The notes beneath the pieces were generated by a model. That model had not been told where the DNA came from. It ran no database searches and was given only the letters and a program-made list of their open reading frames with translations. A DNA stretch of 64,000 nucleotides from contig NZ_JBNGOS010000012.1 in assembly GCF_050589685.1 (NCBI RefSeq), positions 1 through 64,000 of the forward strand, read 5' to 3'. Shown one piece after another: positions 27,168 to 35,756 of the stretch; positions within the stretch are counted from its first letter, which is position 1, and the number at the start of each line of letters is the position of its first letter. The translations under genes and the position numbers were made by a program. Source of the stretch: Saccharicrinis sp050589685 (GTDB lineage: Bacteria > Bacteroidota > Bacteroidia > Bacteroidales > Marinilabiliaceae).

Positions 27168-28010
27168 CTAGCCCTGTTCCTTCACCTGTTTCACTAATCT
27201 ATCAGCTAAAGCTTCTATTAAATCATCAAATTCCGGAGCGTTGGCATCACTTAAGGCTGTTATGTTATTTTTAAGGAATTTGGGTGGTGCAAATAAATAG
27301 GTTCGTTTTTTAAATTTCCACTCCCGCTCTATTCCCAGATACTGGTGTGTGCGTTCGTCAACTTTGCCTAATTCGAAGATATCTTTTGCATCATTATCTT
27401 TTTGGGATTTTTCATCAATGCTTTTACTTTCAATATTTACCAATACAGCAGTTGTTTGAGGTAGACCCAGCAGTAGTTCACAAATAAAGAAGATATTGCC
27501 GCTGCGGCACAGTTTGCGATCCCTGTCACTAAGGTTTTGTTTATCCTGGACACCTTTAACCTGATATGCCATGCCGTTGAACATACTTTTTGAGAAGTTT
27601 AGTTTTGAATCAGAAAAATTGCGGTTTAAAACAGTTTGGATAAGTTCTTTCCCCATGGGGCCGCCAACACCTTTATGGCTAAAAACTCCTTCTTCCACAT
27701 TCATTTCAATAAACATTCCGGACTGGTTTAAAATATTTTTCACCGCTTGGTAGTTGTATATAGTGAACGGTTTATCGGTCACATCATTTTTGACGGAGTG
27801 CACGGCTTTAGTCATAGCCGTAAAAAACACACTGACATCAATAAAAGAATCTTTAATATCCTGATCGAAATTTTGGATACTGTCAGTGGTGGCACAAAGC
27901 ATTATATTACCTGTTTCGTTAAATACATAATGCTTGGTCATGGGGGTATAATATGACTGAGCTTCCTTATCGTTGTTCCCTTTTAAATAACGCCAGATTT
28001 TTTTAAACAT
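27168..28010 (-). CDS. Unrecognised protein B of a tandem paralogue pair
   Basis: This 280-residue product (start at ATG 28010; an in-frame ATG at 28061 would add 17 residues) belongs to no family that I know. It aligns with the next gene upstream along its length: KHYVFNETGN matches KQFVVNATGN, VSVFFTAMTKAV matches VSLFFAAMTKAM, ELIQTVL matches QLIQTLF, FFICELLLG matches FVCEYLLG, and YLFAPPKFLK matches YLFVPPSFVK, with a final PEFDDLIEAL / PEFNNLVESI. It has no signal peptide; the two short hydrophobic stretches are probably buried strands or helices. It is downstream in the apparent two-gene operon and more charged than protein A. Confidence 0.6.
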   Translation of the reverse strand: MFKKIWRYLKGNNDKEAQSYYTPMTKHYVFNETGNIMLCATTDSIQNFDQDIKDSFIDVSVFFTAMTKAVHSVKNDVTDKPFTIYNYQAVKNILNQSGMFIEMNVEEGVFSHKGVGGPMGKELIQTVLNRNFSDSKLNFSKSMFNGMAYQVKGVQDKQNLSDRDRKLCRSGNIFFICELLLGLPQTTAVLVNIESKSIDEKSQKDNDAKDIFELGKVDERTHQYLGIEREWKFKKRTYLFAPPKFLKNNITALSDANAPEFDDLIEALADRLVKQVKEQG

Positions 28011-28112
28011 TATAATGGGTTTAGTTACATATGGTTTTGACAAGCATTTACGGCCTTGCATAATTGCCTGTTGTAGTATTAGCGGTTAATATTCTGTTAT
28101 GTTTAACCCAGG

Positions 28113-28943
28113 TTATTTCCCGCTTCCGCCTGGTTTAGGAGTAGGTTGACCTCCTTCGTTTTCGGAAATAGCAGACTTAATGGATTCAACTAGGTTGTTA
28201 AATTCCGGATCTGACATCGCCTCATTTAGAGATACCGCGTGTTTGACAAAGGAAGGGGGAACGAATAGGTAAACCGCTTTACGAATGGAGATTTCATACC
28301 TTTTATTTTCAAAACTGAGGCAAGGTCCCGCTTTCATAATTCTTGCAGCTTCTTTGGCATCAACAGAAATTATAATCGGAGTTATAGAGACTGCTCCCAA
28401 TAAATACTCACAAACAAAAACAATGGTACCAACTCTTGTTTTTTTACTTGAACTCTCCGACTCAATTTTAATGGATTCTTCTCCCATGCCAACAATCATA
28501 TCCATCAGTGATTTCCCGATAGATGCCAGGTTACCGCTCAAACCGAAAAGCGTTTGGATCAATTGGTTTCCGATGGTAAGTCCCCATTGACTGCTTATGA
28601 AACGAATATTGCTTTGGGTTACCTTAACAAAGAGGCCAGAAGAAGAGACTAGTTTGTCTAAAGCATCATAATCATATAGATTGGCCCCAGCCTCTGTCAT
28701 TGCTTTGGTCATAGCAGCAAAAAACAAACTTACCTGGCCAAAGGCTTCTTCCGCTTCGTTAGATATGGTTACATGATCAGTATCGACACCGTTGAGTGTT
28801 GTTGCAACAAATAGGTTCCCGGTTGCATTTACGACAAATTGTTTGGTGGCCGGTATTTCGGAGTTTTTGCCACTTGTAAGGTTGGCTGCCCGTGTTTCAG
28901 CGTTGCTGATCATGTGATCTTTAGGTGGAGTTACTGCTGGCAT
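28113..28943 (-). CDS. Unrecognised protein A of a tandem paralogue pair
   Basis: The 276-residue product shares the fold and motifs of protein B downstream. A Gly-rich segment LTIGNQLIQTLFGLSGNLASIG (about 123-144) and a hydrophobic region VGTIVFVCEYLLGAVSITPIIISV (about 171-194) are the most striking parts. The C-terminus is Gly/Pro/Glu-rich (EGGQPTPKPGGSGK) and looks disordered. No signal peptide or catalytic motif is visible. The gap to protein B is about 100 bases, so co-transcription is likely. Divergent paralogues kept side by side suggest a hetero-oligomer, which is inference. Confidence 0.6.
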   Translation of the reverse strand: MPAVTPPKDHMISNAETRAANLTSGKNSEIPATKQFVVNATGNLFVATTLNGVDTDHVTISNEAEEAFGQVSLFFAAMTKAMTEAGANLYDYDALDKLVSSSGLFVKVTQSNIRFISSQWGLTIGNQLIQTLFGLSGNLASIGKSLMDMIVGMGEESIKIESESSSKKTRVGTIVFVCEYLLGAVSITPIIISVDAKEAARIMKAGPCLSFENKRYEISIRKAVYLFVPPSFVKHAVSLNEAMSDPEFNNLVESIKSAISENEGGQPTPKPGGSGK

Positions 28944-29447
28944 AACATTATAGTTTTAAAGTTTTATTAGAATTCCTTTTTTTTAGCAATCGACGGTTAT
29001 TTTGAGTTATCGATCAATAAATATTTAATTGATACTGCACCGGGTTTCGTCCGGGAAAGTATAAATTACTGAGAGTAAGTTAGGTAAATATACAAAGAAC
29101 AAGAATGTAAGTCAATAAGGATTTCAAAAGCTTGCAAAGTCTGTTTGGATGCAGTGTACCGTCTTGTCGTTTGCGTTACTCTTTTTAACCTGGCAGCTGA
29201 GTACCCAAAAATTAAAGAAGTCACCAATTATTCTTATTAATGCTAATATATTTCTGTTCGAAATAATAGAGGGTGTTGAATTGCCAATCATCTCAAAAGT
29301 GGGCAAGTATAGCCATAAGTAAAATCCTTATGGGTGCTTAATTATGAATTGTTAACCGTTCGTTATGGCTTATAAAAACAACCAATATGCATGTTGTCTG
29401 TTATAATTTAAGCAAGTTGTAAGAATCGTTTTTTATTACAGTAATCC
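28944..29447. other. Intergenic region between divergent genes
   Basis: About 500 bases without a supported gene. A small hairpin, CCATAAG (29313-29319) with CTTATGG (29327-29333), lacks a T-run. A 60-codon minus-strand frame at 29124 has no coding character. It should contain the promoters for protein A and for the SGNH hydrolase. Confidence 0.5.
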
Positions 29448-30383
29448 GTGAAAAAAATAACCCTGTTCATATTTTTTCTGTTTTTGGGTATTGCATCAAG
29501 AGGTCAAGAGATACTCGTAAGTAACCCTATTCGTTTTTTGGCGTTGGGAGATTCATATACCATCGGGCAAAGTGTGCTTGTTTCGGAACGGTGGCCAAAT
29601 CAGCTGGCTAGTTATCTGGAGAATCGTGGTTTTACCATTGGCAAGCTTGAAATTATAGCACGCACAGGTTGGAGAACGGATGACCTACAGAATAATATTG
29701 AGCTGCAAAACCCTTCGAATGATTACAACCTGGTATCCCTATTGATTGGTGTAAATAATCAGTTTCAGGGAACCAGTTTTGAAAAATACCCAACAGAGTT
29801 TAGGCAATTATTAAACCAGGCCATTCAATTTTGTGGAGGCAAGGTTGCTGGCGTATTTGTTTTGTCCATTCCGGATTATGGCTACACTCCTTTTGGTACT
29901 TATAACAGGGCGACGATTAGTGCCCAGATAGATATGTACAACCAGGTGAACAGAAGAATTTCAGAAGAATTAGGCGTTACCTATATTGATATAACAACTA
30001 TTAGCAGAGAAGCAGAGGAAAAGCCGCAATATATTGCCAGCGATAATCTACATCCCAGTGGTCAAATGTATGCCCAATGGGTTAGAGAGGTAATACAGAA
30101 TATGGATTTAAATATCGCTCCAGGTGTTCCTTCAAACAAGGAACGATATCGCTGGAATTTATACCCAAACCCTGTTATTGATGAAGTTAGAGGTACTTCG
30201 GCCGTTCCGATTGCCTCTATTATAATCTATGATTTATCAGGGGAGCAAATTATATACCGGAGTATTCAGGACAATGCGTTTAGTATGGATATCTCCGATT
30301 TATCTTCAGGTGTTTATTTTTACCGGACTATATTGGTTAACAAAGCGGAGATATCAGGAAAATTTTACGTTCGTAAAAATTAA
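29448..30383 (+). CDS. Secreted SGNH/GDSL hydrolase with type IX sorting domain
   Basis: The 311-residue product has a signal peptide (1-20), an SGNH esterase domain (about 27-220) and a C-terminal sorting domain (about 234-311). Block I is LALGDSYTIG (Ser36), Gly74 is in ARTGWRTDDL, block III is GVNNQ (Asn103) and block V is DNLHPSG (Asp199, His202), so the catalytic set is complete. The C-terminus YRWNLYPNP...IIYDLSGE...MDISDLSSGVYFYRTI is the type A T9SS signal, so the enzyme should be secreted or surface-attached. Substrate unknown, typically an ester of a lipid or acetylated sugar. The start is a GTG, which gives a full signal peptide. Confidence 0.92.
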   Translation: MKKITLFIFFLFLGIASRGQEILVSNPIRFLALGDSYTIGQSVLVSERWPNQLASYLENRGFTIGKLEIIARTGWRTDDLQNNIELQNPSNDYNLVSLLIGVNNQFQGTSFEKYPTEFRQLLNQAIQFCGGKVAGVFVLSIPDYGYTPFGTYNRATISAQIDMYNQVNRRISEELGVTYIDITTISREAEEKPQYIASDNLHPSGQMYAQWVREVIQNMDLNIAPGVPSNKERYRWNLYPNPVIDEVRGTSAVPIASIIIYDLSGEQIIYRSIQDNAFSMDISDLSSGVYFYRTILVNKAEISGKFYVRKN

Positions 30384-30475
30384 GGATGTTCTGTTGCCAG
30401 TGTATACCTAATCAAAAGCGACATTGTTGTTTCAATTTCCCTAGGATCTGATCCCCTGCTTCTTTTACATGTCTT

Positions 30476-31522
30476 TTACCTTTTCCTGGCCACAACAATA
30501 TCTCTTTTTATAGATTTGTCCACCATATGTTCAAATTCGTCGTAAGGAGAATCAGATAATACCTCAAGTCCATGTTTAGTAAATGTTTCCGAAAGTTTTT
30601 GTCGGTTAACAATGAAGGAATTCCATGCTACGATTATTGCGCCGCCTTTTTTTAATACTTTCACCCATTCCGGTAAACATTCATCCAGAAGGTGGGATGG
30701 GTTTCTGGTTTTGGAGGCAGTTTTTTTACCTTTTACGTTTCCATGCGCAATGCCATAGGGTAAGTCACCAACAATAATGTTAAACAATTCCTTTTTAAAA
30801 TATTTAAAAGCATTTTGAGAATTGCCATTCACCATACCCAGGGTTTTGATCGTTTCTCTTGATTTGAATTGTTCTTTGCTGGTAGCATATTCAAATTTCT
30901 GAATCTCCACAGCATCAGATTTATTTGAACCATAAATCTGCTTCTTGCTCATTAGATGTTTTACTCTTTCTGTCTGCAAATATTTCCTAAAAAAAATACT
31001 CGCTTCGTGCACCGACTTTGGTTCTATTTCAATACCGTATGTGTCAAAGCCATAGGTTGTTCCTTCAAACAAAGTGGTTCCCTTCCCGGCAACCGGGTCC
31101 AGCATTTTTATTTTATCGCCGTAGGTAAAATCACTTGAAAGCATAGCAACGTTAATCATCATCTTGGTAAATAACTCGTTGGTTTTGCCGGGGTATTTAA
31201 GGAGCGAGCTGATTTTATTGTTCAGGTATTCGTATTCGTCCCTTTGTATTGGAATTAAATAATCTTCATTGTCCTTGTGCTTCAGCACAAAAATGGCAAA
31301 AACAAAGGATAGCCTCGCTATTAAATTTAAATCTTTTGGGGTAAGAGTGCCATCTGATTCGATGGATAAATAGCGGATATTTTTAATCTCTACAATATCA
31401 ATATTGGTGCAATCAGCTGATAATCTTGTGCTGGCCAATTTTAATTCTGCCAACGCTAACTTGTCGGCTATACTGTAATAAACCCGGTTGTGCCCGGGAT
31501 GCTGTAGTATTAGGTACTTCAT
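30476..31522 (-). CDS. TRM11-like SAM-dependent RNA methyltransferase
   Basis: The 348-residue product carries a Rossmann methyltransferase of the UPF0020/TRM11 type: motif I LDPVAGKGTTLFEG (141-154) and the base-amino-methylation motif DLPYG (253-257, the DPPY/NPPY position). The N-terminal 130 residues resemble no THUMP domain strongly enough to name it. Such enzymes methylate exocyclic amino groups of tRNA or rRNA guanine; the target here is unknown. It lies downstream of the ABC-F gene on the same strand, with two inverted repeats in the gap. Confidence 0.82.
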   Translation of the reverse strand: MKYLILQHPGHNRVYYSIADKLALAELKLASTRLSADCTNIDIVEIKNIRYLSIESDGTLTPKDLNLIARLSFVFAIFVLKHKDNEDYLIPIQRDEYEYLNNKISSLLKYPGKTNELFTKMMINVAMLSSDFTYGDKIKMLDPVAGKGTTLFEGTTYGFDTYGIEIEPKSVHEASIFFRKYLQTERVKHLMSKKQIYGSNKSDAVEIQKFEYATSKEQFKSRETIKTLGMVNGNSQNAFKYFKKELFNIIVGDLPYGIAHGNVKGKKTASKTRNPSHLLDECLPEWVKVLKKGGAIIVAWNSFIVNRQKLSETFTKHGLEVLSDSPYDEFEHMVDKSIKRDIVVARKR

Positions 31523-31603
31523 CTGATATAAAAATCTATCAACCGATAAACAAATTCCTATTTATAATGGGGAGTTCAGAAATCCCCCAATAGTATTAGT
31601 AAG

Positions 31604-31642
31604 AATGGCTATTGGCTAACCTTTGTTAAACCAATAGCCATT
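31604..31642. repeat. Perfect 12-bp inverted repeat, ABC-F/methyltransferase spacer
   Basis: AATGGCTATTGG (31604-31615) and CCAATAGCCATT (31631-31642) are exact complements with a 15-base loop. There is no adjacent T-run in either direction. It could be a terminator-like hairpin for the ABC-F transcript. Confidence 0.6.
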
Positions 31643-31663
31643 AATGTCATCATTAAACCAAAT

Positions 31664-31696
31664 GAACGTTTTGTAAGTCAAGTGCTAAAAACGTTC
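31664..31696. repeat. Second inverted repeat in the same spacer
   Basis: GAACGTTTT (31664-31672) and AAAACGTTC (31688-31696) pair exactly with a 15-base loop. The bases after it (to about 31717) again look 7-base periodic (AACTTGT, then TACTTTT and AACTTTA). Confidence 0.5.
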
Positions 31697-31736
31697 AACT
31701 TGTTACTTTTAACTTTATGAAGTTACAAAGTTGTAT

Positions 31737-33350
31737 TTAAACGTACATACTGTCTCTTCTTTTCATCAACTCTTCGTCGGCAATGTAATCGTCATAGTCC
31801 ATCTGCTTGTCGATAATTCCCGACGGTGTTAACTCGATGATGCGATTACTTACTGTTTGAATAAATTCGTGGTCGTGGCTGGAGAACAACACGATTCCTT
31901 TAAACTGCTCCAGCTTCTCGTTAAAAGCCTGTATAGATTCCAGGTCCAGGTGGTTAGTAGGCGTATCTAAAATCATGGTGTTGGCATTCTTTAACATCAT
32001 ACGCGCAATCATACAACGCATTTTTTCGCCACCGGAAAGCACTTTGCTTTTCTTGTAGATTTCCTCTCCTGAAAAAAGCATTTTACCTAAGTAGCCTCGG
32101 ATAAAAATTTCGGTTGTATCATGAGAATACTGTGCCAGCCAATCCTGAATATTCATGTCGTTATTAAAGAACCCAGAGTTTTCAACAGGGAGATAGGCTT
32201 TGGTAATGGTCTGACCCCAGCGGTATTCCCCGGTATCCGGTTTGTGTATATCGTTGATAATGTCAAACAAAGCACTCATGGCTCGAGGGTCTTTAGAAAG
32301 GAAAACGATTTTATCGTTTTTTTCCACATTAAACGAAACGTCTTTGAACAAGGTTTCTCCCTCGATGGAAGCACTTAAATCTCGAACCTCCAAAATGGTA
32401 TTTCCCGGCTCTCTTTCCGGGGTAAAAATGATGGCAGGATACTTACGGGTGGAAGGGTGAATTTCTTCCACGTTTAATTTTTCTAACATCTTTTTACGAC
32501 TGGTGGTCTGCTTACTTTTGGCCACGTTAGCACTAAAGCGGGCAATAAACTCCTGAAGCTCTTTTTTCTTTTCCTCGGCCTTCTTGTTTTGTTGCTGTTG
32601 CTGACGAAGCGCCAACTGACTCGACTCGTACCAGAAACTGTAGTTACCCGAGAATAACTGAACCTTACCAAAGTCAATGTCAACCGTATGCGTACAGATG
32701 GAGTCCAGGAAGTGACGGTCGTGGGATACCACCAATACCGTATTTTCGAAGTTCGACAGATAATGTTCCAACCAACTCACCGAATCCAGATCCAGGTCGT
32801 TGGTAGGCTCATCCAGCAGGAGGTTTTCAGGTTTACCGAATAGGGCGCGGGCCAAAAGGATTTTTACTTTTTGCTTACCGCTCAAAGTACTCATTTGGGT
32901 GGTGTGCAAATCTTCCTTGATACCCAATCCGCTTAACAAACTGGCCGCATCACTCTCTGCATTCCAGCCGTCCATTTCTGCGAATTTCTCCTCCAACTCC
33001 GAAGCTTTGATACCATCCTCGTCCGTAAAATCGGGTTTGGCATATAAAGCATCCTTTTCGTGCATCACTTCCCAAAGATGAGTGTGTCCCATCATCACGG
33101 TATCTAAAACAGTCAGTTCATCAAATTCGTGATGGTCCTGCTTAAGCACGGACAAACGTTCATTGGGGCCAAAAACAACCGTTCCGCCGGTTGAATCCAA
33201 TTCGCCGCTCAATATTCTTAAAAGGGTAGATTTTCCGGCGCCATTGGCTCCAATAATACCATAGCAATTGCCTTGTGTAAACTTTAAATTCACATCCTGA
33301 AAAAGAACCCTTTTCCCAAACTGAATCCTTAAATTCGAAACTGTAATCAT
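31737..33350 (-). CDS. ABC-F family ATPase (YbiT-like)
   Basis: The 537-residue product has two ABC domains in one chain and no membrane segment, the mark of ABC-F proteins that act on the ribosome. Domain 1 has Walker A GANGAGKST (about 34-42), signature LSGKQKVK and Walker B NLLLDEPTNDLDL; domain 2 has a degenerate Walker A region (FLSKDPRAMSALF in place of GxNGxGKST), signature LSGGEKMR and Walker B TMILDTPTNHLDL. A charged linker of about 80 residues joins them. Length and the weak second P-loop agree with the YbiT branch. The role is probably translation factor-like; antibiotic resistance is possible in the class but not supported here. Confidence 0.9.
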   Translation of the reverse strand: MITVSNLRIQFGKRVLFQDVNLKFTQGNCYGIIGANGAGKSTLLRILSGELDSTGGTVVFGPNERLSVLKQDHHEFDELTVLDTVMMGHTHLWEVMHEKDALYAKPDFTDEDGIKASELEEKFAEMDGWNAESDAASLLSGLGIKEDLHTTQMSTLSGKQKVKILLARALFGKPENLLLDEPTNDLDLDSVSWLEHYLSNFENTVLVVSHDRHFLDSICTHTVDIDFGKVQLFSGNYSFWYESSQLALRQQQQQNKKAEEKKKELQEFIARFSANVAKSKQTTSRKKMLEKLNVEEIHPSTRKYPAIIFTPEREPGNTILEVRDLSASIEGETLFKDVSFNVEKNDKIVFLSKDPRAMSALFDIINDIHKPDTGEYRWGQTITKAYLPVENSGFFNNDMNIQDWLAQYSHDTTEIFIRGYLGKMLFSGEEIYKKSKVLSGGEKMRCMIARMMLKNANTMILDTPTNHLDLESIQAFNEKLEQFKGIVLFSSHDHEFIQTVSNRIIELTPSGIIDKQMDYDDYIADEELMKRRDSMYV

Positions 33351-33861
33351 TTATATCGTTTTTTTTATTTTCACTTAAATAGTCTTATGGCTAAGCTAGC
33401 TTGTTGGGTTTGTAGACTGGAACAGAGATATTGCCTGTAATTTAGTAGCTTAATATATCTTGAAAATAAGTATATTATCTTATGTCTAAAATCTGACGAT
33501 CTATTCAATAAAATGCGCGCAAAAATAGGTATTATAATTGAGCTTAAAGTACCTTGGGTAGTTTTTAATTGTTAAGGAATGTTTAATGGATGGAAAACGT
33601 TAATGAATGAACACCAGAGAACTTGGGTTTATTTCTTCAGACAAGATTTGCAGGATTTGCAATAGAATCCAATCAAGGCTTAAATAATAAGATTTTTGCC
33701 GGAGGAATTCAATAGATCAGGATTAAGTTGACACAGAGGAATATTTCTTCTCATGCCTTACCTATTGCGTAACTAATCCTGAATATTATTTATTTCAACT
33801 TACTATGGTTGAAAATTAATGTGTAAATTAGTTTTTCAACAATAACAAAAAGGTAGTTCAT
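33351..33861. other. AT-rich intergenic region between divergent genes
   Basis: About 510 bases without a supported gene. A short direct repeat (GATTTGCAG then GATTTGCAA near 33645-33662) is visible, and nothing else. It should hold the promoters of the ABC-F gene and the META lipoprotein gene. Confidence 0.5.
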
Positions 33862-34653
33862 ATGATAAGGAATATTTTAATAACATTTACTGTTTTCTTT
33901 GCATGCGCTTGCGCAACCTTAAAAGATAAAACGCATAAAGAGCAAGGTGCTATATTAAGTATGCAGGAATCAAATGTCAATTACGAAATGCAAAAGAAAG
34001 GAGTAGATTTCTTGGCCTCGGGAAATGACTCGGTTTGGTTGCTGGAAATTGATTTTGATAAAAAGGTAAGATTCACATCATCCCAATTGGAGAAAGATTT
34101 TGAAGTAAATATACTTGCGCTGGGTAAAGGATTAAAAGGTTCGGAGGCAACACACGAAGTGATCAGCAAAGACGGAAAACTGACCGTAAGTATTAAAAAC
34201 AAAGAAAAAAAGTTTATTCTGCCTGGAGAAAAGCCATTTGATGTTGTTGTGGCTTATGAAGACCATAAAACTAAATCGTTACAAGTGTTTAATGGTGAGG
34301 GTGAATTTTATGGTGCCATTGGTTTACATGATAGGTGGAACCTGGATAAGATCAATGGAGAAAAGCTAGATGCTTCAGGCCTTCGCAACCATCCGTTCAT
34401 GGAAATTTATTTGGATAAAGGAAAAGCCATGGGTTTTTTAGGGTGCAATAATTTTTCATCAAACATTTATTTTGGAAGGGAAGAAATTTGTTTCACTGCA
34501 GTTTTGAGCACAAAAAGGGCTTGCCTCAACGATGTGGTTGAACCAAAATTCACAAAAGCAATTTCGGGTAAAGCACTTAAATATAACTTCAATGACTTAT
34601 ATCTAATATTGGAGAATGAAACGGATACTTTGGTTTTTAAGAAAGGAGATTAG
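33862..34653 (+). CDS. META-domain lipoprotein
   Basis: The 263-residue product has a lipoprotein-type signal (MIRNILITFTVFFACAC, lipidated Cys at 15 or 17). The C-terminal half (about 155-260) is a META/HslJ-like domain: DRWNLDKINGEKL, PFMEIYLDKGKAMGFLGCNNFSS and the Cys pair typical of the family. The N-terminal half (about 40-150) is an unassigned beta-rich region with the segment VDFLASGNDSVWLLEIDFDK, which resembles the COG3650-type first domain in similar proteins. Periplasmic or outer-membrane facing. Function unknown; E. coli HslJ affects novobiocin tolerance. Confidence 0.8.
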   Translation: MIRNILITFTVFFACACATLKDKTHKEQGAILSMQESNVNYEMQKKGVDFLASGNDSVWLLEIDFDKKVRFTSSQLEKDFEVNILALGKGLKGSEATHEVISKDGKLTVSIKNKEKKFILPGEKPFDVVVAYEDHKTKSLQVFNGEGEFYGAIGLHDRWNLDKINGEKLDASGLRNHPFMEIYLDKGKAMGFLGCNNFSSNIYFGREEICFTAVLSTKRACLNDVVEPKFTKAISGKALKYNFNDLYLILENETDTLVFKKGD

Positions 34654-34750
34654 ATTTGAGTATAAATATGTCACAATGCCTATCTAATAGCTATCAAACA
34701 AATCTAAAAACAATTTTTGCCACATAATGAATATAGTCTGATCTAAAAAT

Positions 34751-34758
34751 TATCTTTG
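34751..34758 (+). promoter_or_regulatory. -7 box upstream of the HAD-IIA gene
   Basis: TATCTTTG matches TAnnTTTG, 68 bases before the ATG at 34827. Confidence 0.45.
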
Positions 34759-34826
34759 CGGCCATGTAAACATATGAGATAAATTTATTTTGCTTAATAA
34801 ATTAGGGTCTCATTATTCAACGTTTA

Positions 34827-35675
34827 ATGGAAATTGCAAAGTTTAAAGAAGTAGTTCGGCAATATAAAGTCGTGTTTTTTGATGCTTATGGTGTATTGAA
34901 AAAGCACAATGGAATAATGAATGGCGTAAAAGAGATGTTGGATTTTCTTAAGGAAGAAGGCATCGAATTTTATATTATCACCAACGATGCTTCCCGTTCG
35001 CCCGAGCTGCTGGCAAAAACCTATCACGAAGCGGGTATTGAGATTATAAAAGCAGATAACCTGATTTCGTCGGCTATGATGAGCATGACGTTTTTAAAAG
35101 AAAATATTCACCCTGGCGCTTCAGTAGCATATCTGGGGCGTAATACTTCGGAGTTTTTTATTAAAGGTGCCGACTTGGTGCCGGTAAGAATAGAAAATGT
35201 TGAACCCAAAGACTATCCTGATATAGAAGCAATTGTTCTGTTTGATGATGGTGGTTACGAATTTCACCCGGGAATTAACAAAACCCTTAATCTAATTAGA
35301 GGTACTGATGTTCCGGTTGTGGTAGCCAATCCAGATTTAATTTATCCGGTTAATAATGGTGAAACAGCGTTGGCTATTGGAAGTATTGCCAATATGTTTG
35401 AAGCGGTGGCCAATCGTAAATTTTTTAGATTCGGCAAACCGGATGTCAGTGTTTTTAAATATGCTTTTGATAGAGTGAACAAGGAGCGCAAAATTTCGAA
35501 GCGTGAAATTTTGATGGTTGGGGATACCCTGGCAACCGATATTATTGGTGGAAATAATTTTGGTATCGATACTGCACTTGTTTTATCGGGCAGTACTATT
35601 CCTAAGCAAGCTGAAGTTATGATACAGGAAACGGGGATTAAACCAACCCATATTTGTATCTCAGTGGTGGATTAA
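34827..35675 (+). CDS. HAD-IIA family hydrolase-like protein with altered motif I
   Basis: The 282-residue product has the HAD fold with a C2A cap. Motif I is FFDAYGVL: Asp19 nucleophile is present, but the +2 position, an acid/base Asp in most phosphatases, is Tyr21. Motif II is the ITNDAS region (about 51-56), the Lys of motif III is in GKPDVSVF and motif IV is MVGDTLATDIIGG. Similar DxWGV/DxYGV variants are known in the HAD-IIA group related to NagD and 4-nitrophenylphosphatases. Activity is uncertain. It lies upstream of the CvfB-like gene, separated by a spacer of heptamers. Confidence 0.85.
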   Translation: MEIAKFKEVVRQYKVVFFDAYGVLKKHNGIMNGVKEMLDFLKEEGIEFYIITNDASRSPELLAKTYHEAGIEIIKADNLISSAMMSMTFLKENIHPGASVAYLGRNTSEFFIKGADLVPVRIENVEPKDYPDIEAIVLFDDGGYEFHPGINKTLNLIRGTDVPVVVANPDLIYPVNNGETALAIGSIANMFEAVANRKFFRFGKPDVSVFKYAFDRVNKERKISKREILMVGDTLATDIIGGNNFGIDTALVLSGSTIPKQAEVMIQETGIKPTHICISVVD

Positions 35676-35677
35676 AA

Positions 35678-35726
35678 CTTATCTTACCATCTTAATACTT
35701 GCGTCTTGTTACTTGCTACTTTAAAA
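35678..35726. repeat. Degenerate heptamer tract before the cvfB-like gene
   Basis: Directly after the stop of the HAD gene the spacer can be read as about seven 7-base words. Those at 35692-35719 are clearest, beginning with TT and ending with C (for example TTGTTAC at 35706 and TTGCTAC at 35713). The tract runs into the promoter of the next gene and supplies its -33 TTG. Confidence 0.6.
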
Positions 35727-35735
35727 GTATCTTTG
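35706..35735 (+). promoter_or_regulatory. Promoter of the cvfB-like gene
   Basis: TTG (35706-35708), 19 bases, then TATCTTTG (35728-35735), which fits the Bacteroidota -33/-7 consensus. The ATG follows 21 bases later. The -33 element sits inside the heptamer tract. Confidence 0.6.
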
Positions 35736-35756
35736 CAATATAAATAGATAAATACA

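Noticed and set aside
29124..29306. 60-codon minus-strand frame
   Set aside because: AT-rich spacer, no support from composition or signals.
30440..30456. GGATC-T-GATCC palindrome as terminator after the SGNH hydrolase
   Set aside because: The loop would be one base and no T-run follows; it looks like a chance palindrome.
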